A DNA stretch of 64,000 bases, taken from positions 5,001-69,000 of the forward strand of contig BLAL01000059.1 in NCBI GenBank assembly GCA_015698045.1, in the 5' to 3' direction. The notes below the pieces were generated by a model that saw only the letters and a program-made list of their open reading frames with translations, had not been told where the DNA came from and made no database searches. This document shows, one piece after another, positions 1-12,597 of the stretch; position 1 is the first letter of the stretch, and each line of letters begins with the position of its first letter. Origin of the DNA: Rhizophagus clarus (taxonomy: Eukaryota; Glomeromycota; Glomeromycetes; Glomerales; Glomeraceae). The translations under genes were made by a program, and so were the position numbers.

Positions 1-325
1 AAATAATAAAATAATAAAATAAAATACATATTACACATTCCTTCCTTTTTTTATGTTAACTCATAAATTAAGACTATCATAAATGGTAATGATATTACCT
101 TTATATTTGTAAACAATTTTAACGACCTTTTTTTATTTTTTTCTTGATAGCGTTTAATAAACGGATTTTTTTTAAAAAAAAATTTAATTAAAAAAAACGC
201 TTTTTTTAAGCGTTTTTATTTTTATTTTATTTATTTCTTTCGATTATTTAAAAAAAAACAAAAAAACAAAATAAAATAAACTGCTATAACAGACCGTTAT
301 GTTATAATTTTATTCTTTCTTTCTA

Positions 326-358
<33 letters not shown>

Positions 359-496
359 TAAAAAAGAATTTTTTTTTTACTAAAATGGTTGTTAAACTGT
401 TAAGTTTTATTTTTTTTAAAAAAAAAGAAAACCAGTTATTTGAACTGTTATTTTTTATTTTTTAAACCAGTTTTAAAACTTTATTATTTTTTATTA
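1..496. other. AT-rich non-coding stretch with AAAT microsatellite
   Basis: No reading frame or conserved protein motif is visible. It holds homopolymer A and T runs and an (AAAT)n microsatellite at about 327-353. It leads into the micro-exon-like repeats that start near 497. Confidence 0.6.
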
Positions 497-1135
497 GATA
501 TGGCATTAGTACGACTTCCAGACTTGAATTTTGTAATACTGGAAATGTAAGTTGAGAGGGGTATTATTTTTGGAATGTTACTAACATTCCTTTTCTTTTT
601 TTTTAGGAAAAGCTCTTGGCTTGAAATTTGGCAAAATGGTAAGATATAAAGGAGTATTGTGTTTTCTTTATTGCAGGAATGTAATTAACGTTCCTTTTCT
701 CTTTTTTTTCTTTAGAGGCAACACCTGGCTTGGAATTCAGTAAAATGTAAGTTATAAAAGAGTAATTGTGTTTTTTTTATTGCAGAAACATAACTAATGT
801 TTTTTTTCTTTTCTTTTTTTTTCTTTTCTTTTTTTTTCTCTAGAAATGGCTTCTGCTTGAAATTGATGAAATGGTTACAGAAGAAAGAGTCATGTTTTTT
901 TTATTGCAAAAACGTAACTAACGTTTCCTTTCTCTTTTTTTTCTTTAGGGACATCTTCTGTATTTAGGATTCATGAAATAGAATGTATTTTATGAGGTTT
1001 TTTTTGTTATAGGAGCATTAATAATGTTGCTTTTTCTTCTTTATTGTAGGATTGCTAGGTGATTACTACGAAATACAAACCAGATTTTGAAATTTAGGTA
1101 AGGGCCGGATGAGGGATTTTTCATAAGAAACATTG
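497..1135 (+). repeat. Tandem micro-exon-like repeat (family A, copy 1)
   Basis: About six degenerate units of 100-126 bp follow one another. Each has a short palindrome such as GGAATGTTACTAACATTCC, a long T/C tract ending in TTTTTTAG or CTTTAG, then 30-45 nt with a core like CTTGGCTTGAAATTTGG, then often GTAAG. Acceptor-like AGs lie near 604, 714, 842, 948 and 1049. The layout mimics a chain of introns and tiny exons on the plus strand, but joining the 'exons' gives no long reading frame that I can see. Related arrays occur at 40200-40740 (plus) and at 57760-58102 with 63862-64000 (minus). Confidence 0.7.
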
Positions 1136-2029
1136 CTAACGTTTTTTTTTTCTATTTTTATAAGGTTGACTTTTGAATTACTATTTACAAGATAAAAAAG
1201 GACCATTTTTTCATGATTTTTTTAAGGAATGTTGCTTTTGGATATTTCAGAACAACACTTGAAAAGTAATTAAAAAATAGGAAATTTAACCTATTATGGG
1301 ATTGTTAGTTATGAAAGTGCAAAAGATGATATGGAAAATGATGAACAAAAATATATTGTAAGAAATGATGAGAAATGAAAATATATTATAGAAATAATGG
1401 AGAGCAAAAATATGTTATTGAAACAAAAAAAATACAAAAATATGTTATAAGAAGTTTTAATTTATCAAATAATCTATTAGTGTTTTTTAGTATCTTTAAA
1501 TTTGTATGATGATTTAAATAAATCTAACGATATAATAAATCTGGCCAAAATTATATTAATTCTGGCCAAAATTAAAATTATGCTAGTTGCTTTTTTTTTT
1601 ATTTTTTAAAATCGTATACTTTTTTTTGATCATTATATTGCACATCCTTAACTAATATATACTTTGTATAACAAAATTTAATATATTCGGATGAGTGGAC
1701 AAATCTGCCGATATACTGTACGAAATTTGTGTATATTCTGTATAAAACCTGTACAAAATATGGTTATAATCTGTATAATTAGCATTATCCAGAATTTGTA
1801 CAAGTACAAAATATTTCATAATTCGGTACATTTTCTATCACTAATTGTACAAAATTTGTACAGAATTTGTACAGTATTTGTACAATAATATTTTTTGGAT
1901 AAATTCCAGATTTTCAATTTTTTACTGGGTATATATATTATAAATTTTTGTGATTATAAAAGCTTAATTCAACAATAATATTTATTATTATACGAAATTG
2001 ATTATTACTTTAAATAATTTAGTAATTGT
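1136..2029. other. AT-rich intergenic DNA with TTGTACAA motif cluster
   Basis: No gene is visible. From about 1690 to 1885 the palindromic motif TTTGTACAAA and variants (GTACAAAATTTGTACAG) recur every 10-20 bp. This creates a 65-codon open frame made only of the repeat, which I do not consider a gene. Confidence 0.55.
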
Positions 2030-2959
2030 TTTTCTGCTTGCTGATCCATGACATTTGAATTTTTTATCTTTTAATACTAGCCGTTCTGTTCAATTATTTA
2101 ACATGTCTTGAATGTTTGTTATACTCTCTTTTAATTCAGAATTTAATTCATTAAATTCTTAAGCTTTTTTACGTATATCATCTAAGGTATTTGCCATTTT
2201 AAACAAAGCTTCAAATTCAGGACTCATCTGATTACGCTTAAGTGCTACATCTTGTAAATCCAAATTCAAGATACTCATAATACATTCAGCTGGATTTGTC
2301 CAGCTATGATTGGGTGCAATGCGGACTGCAATAAGCATGTCAAAATCTCACTGTAGAAAAAGAGCAATCAACGCAATCTGCACAGATCCATAATTGCATC
2401 AATGATCTGGCCCTCCATCAGTATAAAGGCATAGTATTGGTAGTGCTGCTTGATGTTTATATTGGATATTAAGTGCATTTAAAAACTCAGTTGAATGTCT
2501 AATAGCAGAACTTAGCTCAAAGGTTGTATCTTTATAAGATACAAAAACTTGACCATAGGACCCCAAACAATATATAAATATGTTAGATTTGAGTTTGCTT
2601 AATGATCATATAAAAAAAACCCTATGTAAGACTTTTATTTGCTTATTTTAATATAAAATTTTTAGTTGATTAGATATTTAAATGCGTAGTTGAACTAATT
2701 TTTATTTCAGCTCAGTAATTATATTTGCATAACAGAACTTCTTATTCGTATAACAAAGATTTTCATATATATATAGAGAGAAAATTTTAATTTCATACGT
2801 ATATCAAAAAATTTTTTTACAAAAAATTTTTTTAAACTAATATTATTTTACACATTTTAATTTTATAAATATAATATTGTATTTAATATTTATAAAAAAA
2901 ATCATATTTTTATAATAATATTCTCATATTCTTATTTTTTTGTTTGCTAATTTTCCTCA

Positions 2960-3600
2960 TATATAAAATGAATTTTGGACAAATGAAATTACCTTTTTAT
3001 ATTTAAGTAAATTATTCAGCAGTTGTAAAAAGTATTTGTATTTTAATTTTTATGATTCTAAGTATAATATTTGTGAAGATAATTATATTTTTTAAACAGT
3101 ACTAACTCCAAAAAATTTTTTTTCTCTTTTACTTTCAGGATGTAATAACATCACTATGATCAAATGAAATTACTTTTTTATGTTTAAAAGTTGTTCAGAG
3201 ATGTCGAATCTACCTGTGTATAAATTTTTATAATGATTGGACTAATATTTGTGAAGTATTGGCTATTTTTATATTATCAATTTTTTTGCAAAAATCTATT
3301 TTGCAACTTCAGAGCGTGATTTCACCACTTTGGTCAAATGAAAACACCTTTTTCCGCTTAAGTAAATTGTTTAGTGAGGTCGAATCTACTTACAATAAAT
3401 ATTTTAAAATAATTGGATTAATATTCGTAGAATGCGACCAACTTTTGTACTTTCAATTATTTATCGTTTAAGTGATTTTAATTTTAAAGTGTAATTTTTT
3501 TTATTTTAAATCTTGTTAACTTTAAGCTGTTGTTCATAAGGATTGGCAATAATTTATATTTTAATTTTTATAAATCTAAATATAATGATATTTACGTACC
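2960..3600. repeat. Degenerate ~178-bp tandem repeat
   Basis: Similar blocks start near 2983, 3161 and 3335, each with AATGAAATTAC followed by a poly-T-rich word, TTAAGTAAATTGTT-like sequence and ATATTTGTGAAG-like sequence. A weaker fourth block begins near 3520. The repeat lies inside the TIR element 2557-7106. A diverged relative is seen near 48241-48350. Confidence 0.55.
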
Positions 3601-3724
3601 AAATTTTAAAATTATTTTTAAAATAGCAATAGTATATTAATATTATATTAATATTAATTAAAATTAAAAATTCCGAAGTTGGTATATCATTTTATATTAT
3701 TAATTTATTAATATTTAGTGAATT

Positions 3725-6700
3725 CGTACCAGGGATGAATTTTTACACACCATCCGATTTAAAAAACTTTCGATAGCGCACGTAATATATTTAATCAACA
3801 AGGTATTATACCCAAAGTTAATATATTTAAACCAACTTACCACCTTCACCAAACTGGAGTGGGACGCTATAGAACGACCTATTTTAGCATTTGTCAAACA
3901 CACCATAGGGGTTCAACGTTCCTTCCCCACTTTGGCATTATATCACGAAGGCATTGTTGGGCTTCATTGCTTATGGATGGCCGTCTCCACCGCAGGCATC
4001 ATGAATTTATGCACGGTGCTGAACGATCACAACAACGCTACCATCACCACCCTACTACGCCTGAGACAGGCGCAACTATTGATGAAATTACCTGATTGTT
4101 GCTTTAGTGTCTATCTGCAATTCAGATCACTATACATGGCCGCCAGCCGATCAAATCTCGCCTTATTTTATTTGTTGCTGGTAAAGGATTTACATATCAA
4201 CATCAAGTTAGATCAGATGGATGGATTATCCTTTAGTATTAAGAACATTGAATTCCCTCTTCTAGACATTTGGATGAAATCTTATAACGCGACTTCCATA
4301 ATACGGATTAACAATAGAAATAGCTACTTCCCTTTAGTGGACCTAACCCAACTGATCGTGGGCGACGAATCCTCTTTGATGACATGGAAGCAATATCGTA
4401 CTTTAGCAGGTCTTTCACGAAAGGAACCTAAAGCAAAATGGTTCACTCAATTAGAACGTTCTGTATTAGTTTCTCTTGAGTCTAGATACCTCTTACCGGA
4501 ATACTGTTCGATACAATCGACCTTTTATATTACAAAATTTCTCACTTCACCTTCACAGGACGGCCGTCAAAAGGAATAGATCGCTGTCCAAAAAGAATCT
4601 ACTTGGCTCATAGGACAAATTACCAATAAATCTTTCAACGATTGCAAGAGATCATATGTTATTGATTTATATAGAGAAGTCCTTTTTGACCACATTTGGA
4701 ATTGTTATTATGTCAAAGACAAGGATACGCTTACTGTAGTTTGGCCAAAGGACACGCTCATCATGTTTCAATTAAATGTTACTTTTTCGAATGCAAACGG
4801 GACTCCCTATTAGACTATTCATTCTCCTTTGTGGTTCAATGGATATGATTAGAACTGTTTTAATGATAACATATCGGCCATAGATGGTGTTTACCGCCAT
4901 CCACTTAGCTTCATAATTCCCCGACATGAACCCATGGAGTGTTTTATTTCTATCCCCATGATCAAAGGGACGACAACATATGGATCAACCGATGGATTGG
5001 ACCCTCAGATGACAAAGTTCACCTTATGGAGATTAAAGACGAATTAAGCAGTTTCAAAGAACTCACCTTCTACACAGATGGATCTGTTCAGAATGGCGTT
5101 CCCTCCCATTTAAGACCACGTCTGGATGACTGCTTGGACCATCACTCCATGGTCATAAATCAAGATGTTGCATTTGTGAAAATATGGTCCAACCTACAAT
5201 TTTTTACTCGGATAGTCAACTGGCCGTCGTCTACAAGAGCTGAACTTTTTGCGATTTTCTTGGCTCTACTTGTTTGTCCATGAGGCTGTAGGGTTAAGAC
5301 TCACACAAATAGTATTGTTTGATATTGACAATTACACGATTTTTATGTTCACGTAGTAAATTTTGTTCTCGTGGTTTTAATAATTCTCTTATTTTAATTT
5401 TTATTGGTATGTTAATTAGGGATAGAAATTTAGATTTAGAATTTATTAAGGTTAAAGCTCATGCGGGTGACCCATAGAACAAACTGGTGGATGAACTGGC
5501 GAAAAAAGGGACAGAAATCACCATACACCATCAGTTAACCTTCAATTTTGAGTCTCAGGATTACTGATTTAACCCGCACTTTGAAGATATTCCAATCGAG
5601 CAAAAACTCAGAAACTTTTTTAACACTATGGGAAGGGTGCAAGCTTGCAGTGAATGGCACAACTTACGAGTTAACAAAGACACTTTCGTCTAACGATCAA
5701 TACAATACCAATGGGAAGTCACCTGGACGGCTATTCAGCAAGTGAAACACTTTAGGTGCAACTCTTCTAAACAGAATTCACTGTGGAGTTTTATTATTAA
5801 GATCCTCCACCAGCAATTACCAGTGGGCCGCTGGCTTCGAAAACACAAACCTTCCCTCTATCAGAATTTTAATTGTCAGTTTTACAATAGTGAAGCGGAT
5901 GAAACTATATCGCACTTGATAACCTGTCCTGACACGGTCCTTTTATGGCAATCGATATATGAAGCACTTTGGACTTTTCTCGCTGACACTCTTCCTCAAT
6001 TTTCTGAGCCGCTATTCTCAGTTTCACTGGTTGCCAATGAAATCAATGGATGGATCAGCACGTCTGCGCAGTCTGCTAGATTTATGGATTTACTCACAGG
6101 CGCGACTGTCAGGAAAATGGACTCAGCTCAATTCACATATATACAACGACGCTTCAAATGGTCGCACCGCCACACAGTACTATTTTGTGCAAAATTGTTG
6201 ATCAAGTTGATTTGGCTTTTTAAATCGACCATTTGGCTCCCAAGATGTGAACGCACGATCGAATGGAAAAAGCACAACAGCATTTCGAAAAAAGACAAGA
6301 TGTCCTCTCCTCCTACCTGCAAAGTACGAAGGCAATCTCCCTCTCAGGACCTTGGAAATGATCCTTTATCAGAAGCTTTGATCTTAGACGACCCATATCT
6401 GGCACCACCGCTAAAACCACCCATTGTTATGAGTAAAGAATGATTTTTGAAAGCGCTCAGACGTACATTTATACAGATGAGGGCTTTGATTCATTCGGGC
6501 AGCAGTTTCTCGTGGCTGTTTAAGAAACTTCCAGGTTATTATAAAGTTAATTTATTAGGTGATAATGGTGATGATTTATTGATGATTAGCTCATAGGGTT
6601 ATATAGAAGAATTTTAGTTTAGGTTTTGTTTTATTTAGTTTAATTATTTAATTTTATTTTGGTTAATTTTGTTATAGTTTGTTTTATTTAGTTTATATAT

Positions 6701-6840
6701 GGTTAGTTTATTTTGTTCATGGGTCACACTTAGTTGAGCTGGGGGGGTTATTTAGGTATTGTATACAATATTTGTTTTTTAAATATTTAACAATAAAAAT
6801 AACACGACCTTTGAATGGAAAAAAAAAAAAAAAAAAAAAA
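3725..6840 (+). mobile_element. 5'-truncated LINE (non-LTR) retrotransposon insertion
   Basis: The insertion ends in an A-run (about 6819-6840) and is bracketed by a perfect 15-bp direct repeat, AATATTTAGTGAATT, at 3710-3724 and 6841-6855. These are hallmarks of target-primed reverse transcription. The body holds only the 3' part of a LINE polyprotein (end of the reverse transcriptase, RNase H, Zn-finger), so it was truncated at the 5' end on insertion. The 3' UTR runs from about 6444 to the A-run. It lies inside the TIR element 2557-7106. Confidence 0.9.
3738..6443 (+). pseudogene. LINE polyprotein remnant: RT C-terminus, RNase H, zinc motif
   Basis: The first part (3738 to about 4900) is one frame typical of the region after the RT palm (AFVKHTIGVQRSFPTLALYH), broken by stops near 4577, 4811 and 4849. 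A frame shift near 4940 leads into RNase H: FYTDGSVQNG (first catalytic Asp), SSTRAELFAIFLALL (Glu) and, after another shift, IKVKAHAGDP..NKLVDELA (His and last Asp) near 5450-5500. From 5742 to 6443 comes the RT-associated zinc-binding region, with CQFYNSEADETISHLITCP (Cys, His and Cys kept). The endonuclease and RT catalytic core are absent. It ends at TGA 6441-6443. It cannot encode a working element. Confidence 0.85.
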
Positions 6841-8265
6841 AATATTTAGTGAATTAATTTCACAATTTTTTTTCACAATGAATATAAAAAATTAATTTAC
6901 TATTATTATATATATATTTATTATAATTTAATTATCTTTTTATACTTAAATAAAGTTATATATGTTAAAAAAAAATTGCTTAGCAGAATAAAAAATTCAA
7001 AGGTTATAATAAAAGTTTGCTTAGCAGAACTTAAAATAATTTGCTTATTGATTATAGTAAATTTTGAAATTTTTATCTGACCTATATATATATTGTTCGA
7101 GATCCTTTAACCATCATAAAATGATCCAAAAATATCCTCAAGGATTGATATGAAAAACGTAACTGATGGTGTTGAAGATAGCTTTGTAAAGTCATAATTT
7201 GCAGCAGCCAACGTACTATTTTAATCCACTATAGAATGCCAGTTTCGTACACCTGTAGAAACTGCAACATCTTCTCCAATAGAAACTTTATGTTTGTCAT
7301 CTGCAGAAATCAAACAAATCCACTGATGGTACTTAATGTAAAATTCTCTGAGATACCGGAAAAGTGCTGCACAATAGTGTGCATCATCACTATTTTTCTG
7401 AAGCAACTGACCTTATATCTTAAATTTTACGTTGAATTAACTAGTATGATATATAGATCGTGTTATAATAGTATTCATAGGACAAAATTGTAAACGAATC
7501 TATTCTTCTGATAGAATATAAATAGTGAAAGGAAAAGAATTGCCATAGATGGTATGTAATTTTTCCATTATTATTTCACAAAGATCACAAACAGATAAGG
7601 CTAATGGCATATATAGAATAGTTCCATGTCTCTGTTCATCTACTGTAAGTAAGTTCTATTATTAATTCCAAATAAAAATAATTTATTATTTTAATGAATT
7701 GGAACACTTTATAACAAATTAAACAATAGAAAGTCTAACCTGCTTATTGAAATATGCTTCTATTTCATCCCAAAATGTATTAAATTTTGTTCTATCAAAA
7801 TCATTATTTGTTCGCAAATCAGATATAATGGTAGGATCTGCCAAAGTTAACATCAATTGTAATCTTTCTTCTACATCATGACTGATAGAATTTAAAGATA
7901 CGGCAACATTACCAGTGAGATCAAAATGAAGCATATGTAATACAGCTGGTGTGACTTTCTGAATGTATGAATACTATAAAAATTATTACAAGTGAAATAA
8001 AATAATATATTTATTAAACATTCATTGCATCATTTTTACCTTATTAAGCACATTCTTTTGCATTTGTCGTGTAAAATAATGGGGTAAATCTTTGTGAATC
8101 TTAGCAAACATTCATGCTTTCAAAGTTTCATTTTGTTCATCATTAAATTCTTTAGCTTTTGGAATTTTCCATACAAAATTAATGATTCCCAAATGACTGT
8201 CCTGATGATACCTAAAAATGATAAATAATTATTAATATAAATTTATATTGTAAATAAATTAATAT

Positions 8266-10308
8266 TTTTTTTTTTTTTTAGTCAAAAGAAATGCTTTTAT
8301 TTCTGAAAAAAGATAGAAAAGGTTACAAAAAATCAAAAATTACAAAGCCAGCCCGTTCTCCACACTAGGGTCACAAACTATCTCATGACTACTATATCCC
8401 TAGCCTATTCTCTTTAATATAATAGGAAGTCTAGCTATAGAATTGTTCAAGGTATAAAGGAAAACGAAAAAGAAAAAAGAAAAATTCTATGATCTAATAA
8501 AACAAAAACATCATGTAAAGCGAACGCAAAAGCATGACAAAAAGTTAGTGTGAAATCTTCTATCTATCCCTCCCAACTAAACTAAACATAATGTTCTAAT
8601 AATGCCTTCAATCCAGCGATTAAATGTTTCACGTCTGGCTTCTTAGACTGGGCGTTTCTTGAGTGATCGATCTTCTTGGTAGAATGTCCAGATTTAGGAG
8701 TTTTATTTTGATCATTCTTGCGGTTGTTAGTTTTAAAACCTGAAAGAGAAAAGTTAGACCCTTTAAGTATCCCTGAAGACTTCTCTGCATTGCCAATTCA
8801 AGCAGGTCTACGTAATTTCTTGAAGTTGGGGGTGGAATAACGGCACCAAGAGATTTCAACGTCATTCCAAAGCTGTGGGTTATTAATGCGAGTAGAAACA
8901 TGATCCCAAGTGTCAAAATAACCTATCAGCTTTCTAGATCCATCAACTTCTTTAACTATTTTAAAAGATTTTATGCCACTGTCCAACAAAAATTGGTGAG
9001 GGCGTCCGTTTAGGAATAAAGAGGCATCCGTCATGTCTGCTGGAAGATTGTACATGACAGCTTGGAACTTTTCTCGTTGTTTCCTTTCTGAAAGGTTCCA
9101 GGAAGCAGGAAACCATCGAACAGGGATTCCTCCCAAATTGACAGTCCAGTCCCCTCCGTTGTAACATTTCAAGCACTCATGGTCAGGAATCAGTCTAACC
9201 CTCGCAGATAAATACTTCTTGTACACCCTTGTGCTGACTGATATGACCTTACCCCATCGTCCTAAGTTGGCCAACAGAATGTAGTTATCCCATTTGGCCA
9301 GAATATCATAGACTACAAGATCCAAGAATTGTGCTTGTTCTTGATCTTGAGGAATATACCCGGTGATAATAACATTTCCATTTTTTAATATATTATCTGT
9401 CTCCTTCTGCTTTAATTTCTTTCCATTGTCTATAGGAGTTGATTGTGGTTTAGAATCTCGCTTCAACTGCTGCTTATAGGGTGTGGAGGGAGGAGAAAGA
9501 ATACTTTGATTAAAAGTAACCGTCCTTGAACCAAAAGGTTTGGAGGGTGTATACTCAGGAGATTTAGCGCTAAAAGTGGGCACTACTCGTTCATCCAGTC
9601 CAGAAGGAGTTTGTAGTTGCAAAGTTTTCTTCTTCTCCTTACGGGCCTTCTTTTTAGCACTCCTTTTCTGAGATTTGATCAAAGGCGTGACAGGTATAGG
9701 TGTGACTTTACGTGGAGGTGCAGAGACTAATACGTCATTCACATCATCCAATGATCCTATCGAATTTGTATCAAAGGTGTAGAAATTTATCAACGTGTCT
9801 GATTGGTGCATAGGATTCCCTAGATTTTCCTTATCGGGAGTTTGTTTACTTGCAATTTCCAACGCTTGGCGAATTTCGGAATCCATGAGAAAAATTTCAC
9901 AGGATTCATCATCCAAGAGAAAGATATTGAAAAGTGTAGCAATAAACTGAGCTACGAGGTAGGAAACGCAGTCTTCTTCAAAGCGTTCTGACAGCAGTTC
10001 CAGAGGGACTATTTGGTCCGAGTATTTGTGGAAAAAGTGTTCGAGGGCTCCAGGGTCTTTAACTGATAGTGAGCTATAACGAAAAATTGGGTTTGTTCCT
10101 AGGATAGCTGAAATATATTCTGCTATAACGTCGTGAAAACGGTTAGAAGAAATACTCTTTAAAACAGAGGTAGGGGTAACTTGGGTCGTAGAAGACGTTG
10201 AAGCTGTTTTTGGAGCTGGTTTACTTAGCAAAAACCTTTTTTCATAACAAAAATAAAAATATTTCTTCCGTGAAAATTTGGTTCATAGATCTGCAGGAAA
10301 GAGTTCCC
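8266..10308 (-). mobile_element. LINE-mobilised retro-insertion carrying an ORF1-like gene
   Basis: On the minus strand the element ends in a poly-A tract (T-run about 8266-8279) preceded by AATAAA-type sequence (GAAATAAAAGC). A perfect 15-bp duplication, TAAATAAATTAATAT, flanks it at 8251-8265 and 10309-10323. It contains one long frame without introns and no reverse transcriptase, so it was moved in trans by LINE machinery or is an ORF1-only LINE derivative. It sits in an intron of the pseudogene 2030-11395, in the same orientation. The intron spans 10349-8212 and would be about 80 nt without the insert. Confidence 0.9.
8582..10231 (-). pseudogene. ORF1 (gag-like) protein with one nonsense codon
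   Basis: One frame runs through about 549 codons with a single internal TGA after LRRPA (8798-8800). Beyond it the same frame continues with IGNAEKSS and a basic Lys/Arg-rich tail to TAG at 8582-8584. The context suggests CGA (Arg) changed to TGA. The N-terminal 230 residues are Ser/Thr-rich with a KKKARKEKKK basic block near residue 200. The C-terminal half (from VIITGYIPQDQEQ) has a compact alpha/beta pattern like the RRM-type nucleic-acid-binding domains of LINE ORF1 proteins. No ATG opens the frame, so the native start was probably lost by 5' truncation or mutation. The family name is my inference. Confidence 0.65.
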
Positions 10309-11395
10309 TAAATAAATTAATATAATTTTATAGATATATATATTTAAACCTATATATGCCTATCAGGAACATGAGCTGCAATTCTTTTATAAATCGGTAT
10401 CTTTTCATAACATCATTTGAAAGATATTGCTGAATGTTAATATATTCATAAATTTGTTTTTCAAATAAAAAATCATTCAGTTGTCTATATTTATCTTTGA
10501 GATTATCACGTTTACAAGCAGCAGTTTGATACATAGAACAATTATTTTCAGGACTGCGAGTACTTTCATCACTATGGTGATGTTTAGACATAATAATAAT
10601 AGCTTCATTTAGATACTGAACATATTTTTCCAGAATTCCAATTAAAGAAAGAATTGCTGGAACTGCTTGATCCCATGTATCATTACTTACCCCATAGTTG
10701 ATTAATAGATAATCCAAGAGAATTTGAAAGTTGAAGAAGTTTTTGTTGTGACAATTGAATTTTTTTATAATGATCGGAATGGTAATATTGGTTGTATGTT
10801 TTACCATTTTGATAGGTTTTCAATACGTGTATTTAATGTGAAGTGATGTGGATCAATATACTAGATTGCATCTATAATATGATTTACAAATATTTTGCTG
10901 ATCATATCATGCATACCACCCATCCAGCCAACTTTTAGATCTTGAAGAAGTTTGATAATTTCATTATAAAGTCAATTACAATTATTATATTCAGTAATAC
11001 ATTGAAGAAGTAAAAGTTTTTTTGAATTTTGCATTAAAATGCTAAAAGCATTTTCTTTATTTTGAGTTGGAATAGAAATATCTTGTATATTTAAATTTGA
11101 CTCAACAAGACAAAATTTAACTTGCAAAAACCCTAAAACTTTTAGCATTTTTAAGTCGTCTACTAGTCCATTATCAACTTCTCACCAGTTTTCAGACTTT
11201 TTTCGTCTAATAAAAACTTTGATCTTCTTATTATTATATTGTCCCAATATTATTGCATTAAAAAGGTCAGAAAATTTTTTATCTATGGCTTCTATACTTA
11301 CTATACGTTCAGAAATAATACACTTAATACTTTTATTAACTTGAACCAAAAGATAAAGCATATTTTGCACAAATATTTTACTGTAGAAGACTAAT

Positions 11396-12587
11396 TAAAA
11401 GCATCCCTATTTTACATAAAAAATCATGAAAATATATTTAAATTTTGTAGATTTATATCTATTTTATAAATATCACAAAAGGCTTTCTTTAAAAAAATTA
11501 AGGAGTACATTATTACTGATGTTAGTGATATCATATAAGATAATTAATAAAATATCATCACATGACTGAAACATCGCAATTTTATTGGCCACATATAATG
11601 TATAATATTTGTTTTAAATTTGCAAAAATAGAGGGAGGGGGGATATGTTAAACGAAGAATCAACTTGGAACAGCCTAAATTGTAAGTATTAGCATCATCA
11701 TCACAATACCATGATTTAGCATTAAAAGTAAACAAAAAAACCATTATATCTAACTAGTTTTTCAATTAAAAAACAATTTATAATACCAAGATAGATCTAA
11801 TGATATTATTTTGATAAATAAAAAAAGATTTATTAGCGTTTTAATTAAAAAATTTTAACCAAATTCATAAATAACAAAAAATCTAGTTTAATAATCACCT
11901 TTTTAAGCTTAATAAAAGTTGTTTATTTCACTAAATTACACTTAAAAATAAAATATTGCTAGTTAAAAAAAGCTTTCATTAAAAGTTTTATAGGAATAAA
12001 AAATATTTTTTTTTATTATAAAAAGTGGTTTTTTGCGGTTTATACAAAAGTTAACTAGCTAACTGTCTTTTTTAACTTAATAAAACTTTTTTTCTCATAA
12101 AATTATATATATTTTTGCTATTTAAATTGTATTTTATATCTACTTTTAAGTTTAATTAGAAGAAAAACTATATTTTTGAGACAAACTTTTTTGTATATGC
12201 AAAAGAAAAAAAATATTACTAAAGTGGAAATGATGATGCAAATTTATAATACATATGATGAACTATCAATTTACTTAATTTGTGTAAGCATTGTATAAGA
12301 AATTTCTTTTTTTAGCTATGGGGTAAAATATTTGATAATAATTATACAAAATCACTTTAATTAATGATCGTCAACTCAAATGACATTTCTGATATCTGAT
12401 AATAATATTATTAAATAATAAGCCTTCTTTGTTAGTATTATTAAATGCTAAGCATTTTTATCAAACATCAAGCCACTTTTTATTTTATTAATTACTAAAT
12501 TATTTTCTGTTAAATACTTAGTTTTATTATTTATTAAAGTAGAAAATTATTTATAAATTAACTAAAAATTAAATATAAATATCTGCT
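11396..12587. other. AT-rich stretch without recognisable genes
   Basis: Only short frames occur, including one of 66 codons on the minus strand at 11544-11744 with no recognisable motif. I see no tRNA-like fold, no terminal repeat and no conserved peptide. Confidence 0.5.
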
Positions 12588-12597
12588 ATTAACATTT

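Larger units (their letters stand above)
2557..7106. mobile_element. TIR element with 8-bp target duplication, hosting a LINE
   Basis: Flanking 8-mers TTGACCAT (2549-2556) and TTAACCAT (7107-7114) differ by one transition. The ends match as inverted repeats: AGGACCCCAAACAATATATA on the left, and AGGATCTCGAACAATATATA as the reverse complement of the right end. Removing the element and one flank restores the minus-strand frame FYDG-QVFVSY of the surrounding transposase pseudogene. Without the LINE at 3725-6840 and its duplication, the element is about 1.4 kb with no coding capacity. The superfamily is uncertain; 8-bp duplications fit hAT-like or P-like elements. A MITE at 48951-49248 also begins AGGACCCC and has an 8-bp duplication. 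Confidence 0.78.
2030..11395 (-). pseudogene. Multi-exon DDE transposase-like pseudogene
   Basis: Read on the minus strand from about 11390 to 2030, one protein can be followed through exons and insertions. N-terminal part (11390-10350): frames joined by short frameshifts, with TGG codons apparently changed to TGA or TAG (contexts ENW*EVDNG, NCN*LYNEI). Middle part: exons at 8211-8041 (ends MQKNVLNK, then GTAAAA), 7974-7728 (LRTNNDFDRTKF, donor GTTAGA) and 7645-7100 (ISADDKHKVSIGED, then NYDFTKLS and SFYDG). C-terminal part at 2556-2040: YGQVFVSYKDTT, LCLYTDGGPDH, NPAECIMSI. The acidic residues in SADDKHK, YTDGGPDH and NPAE fit a DDE triad of an RNase H-like transposase. I remember this as a multicopy family in Rhizophagus but cannot name its superfamily. 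Many stops and frameshifts make it non-functional. It hosts insertions at 2557-7106 and 8266-10308. Confidence 0.7.

Noticed and set aside
1691..1888. 65-codon open frame
   Set aside because: It is made of TTTGTACAAA-type repeats with no start context or homology that I recognise.
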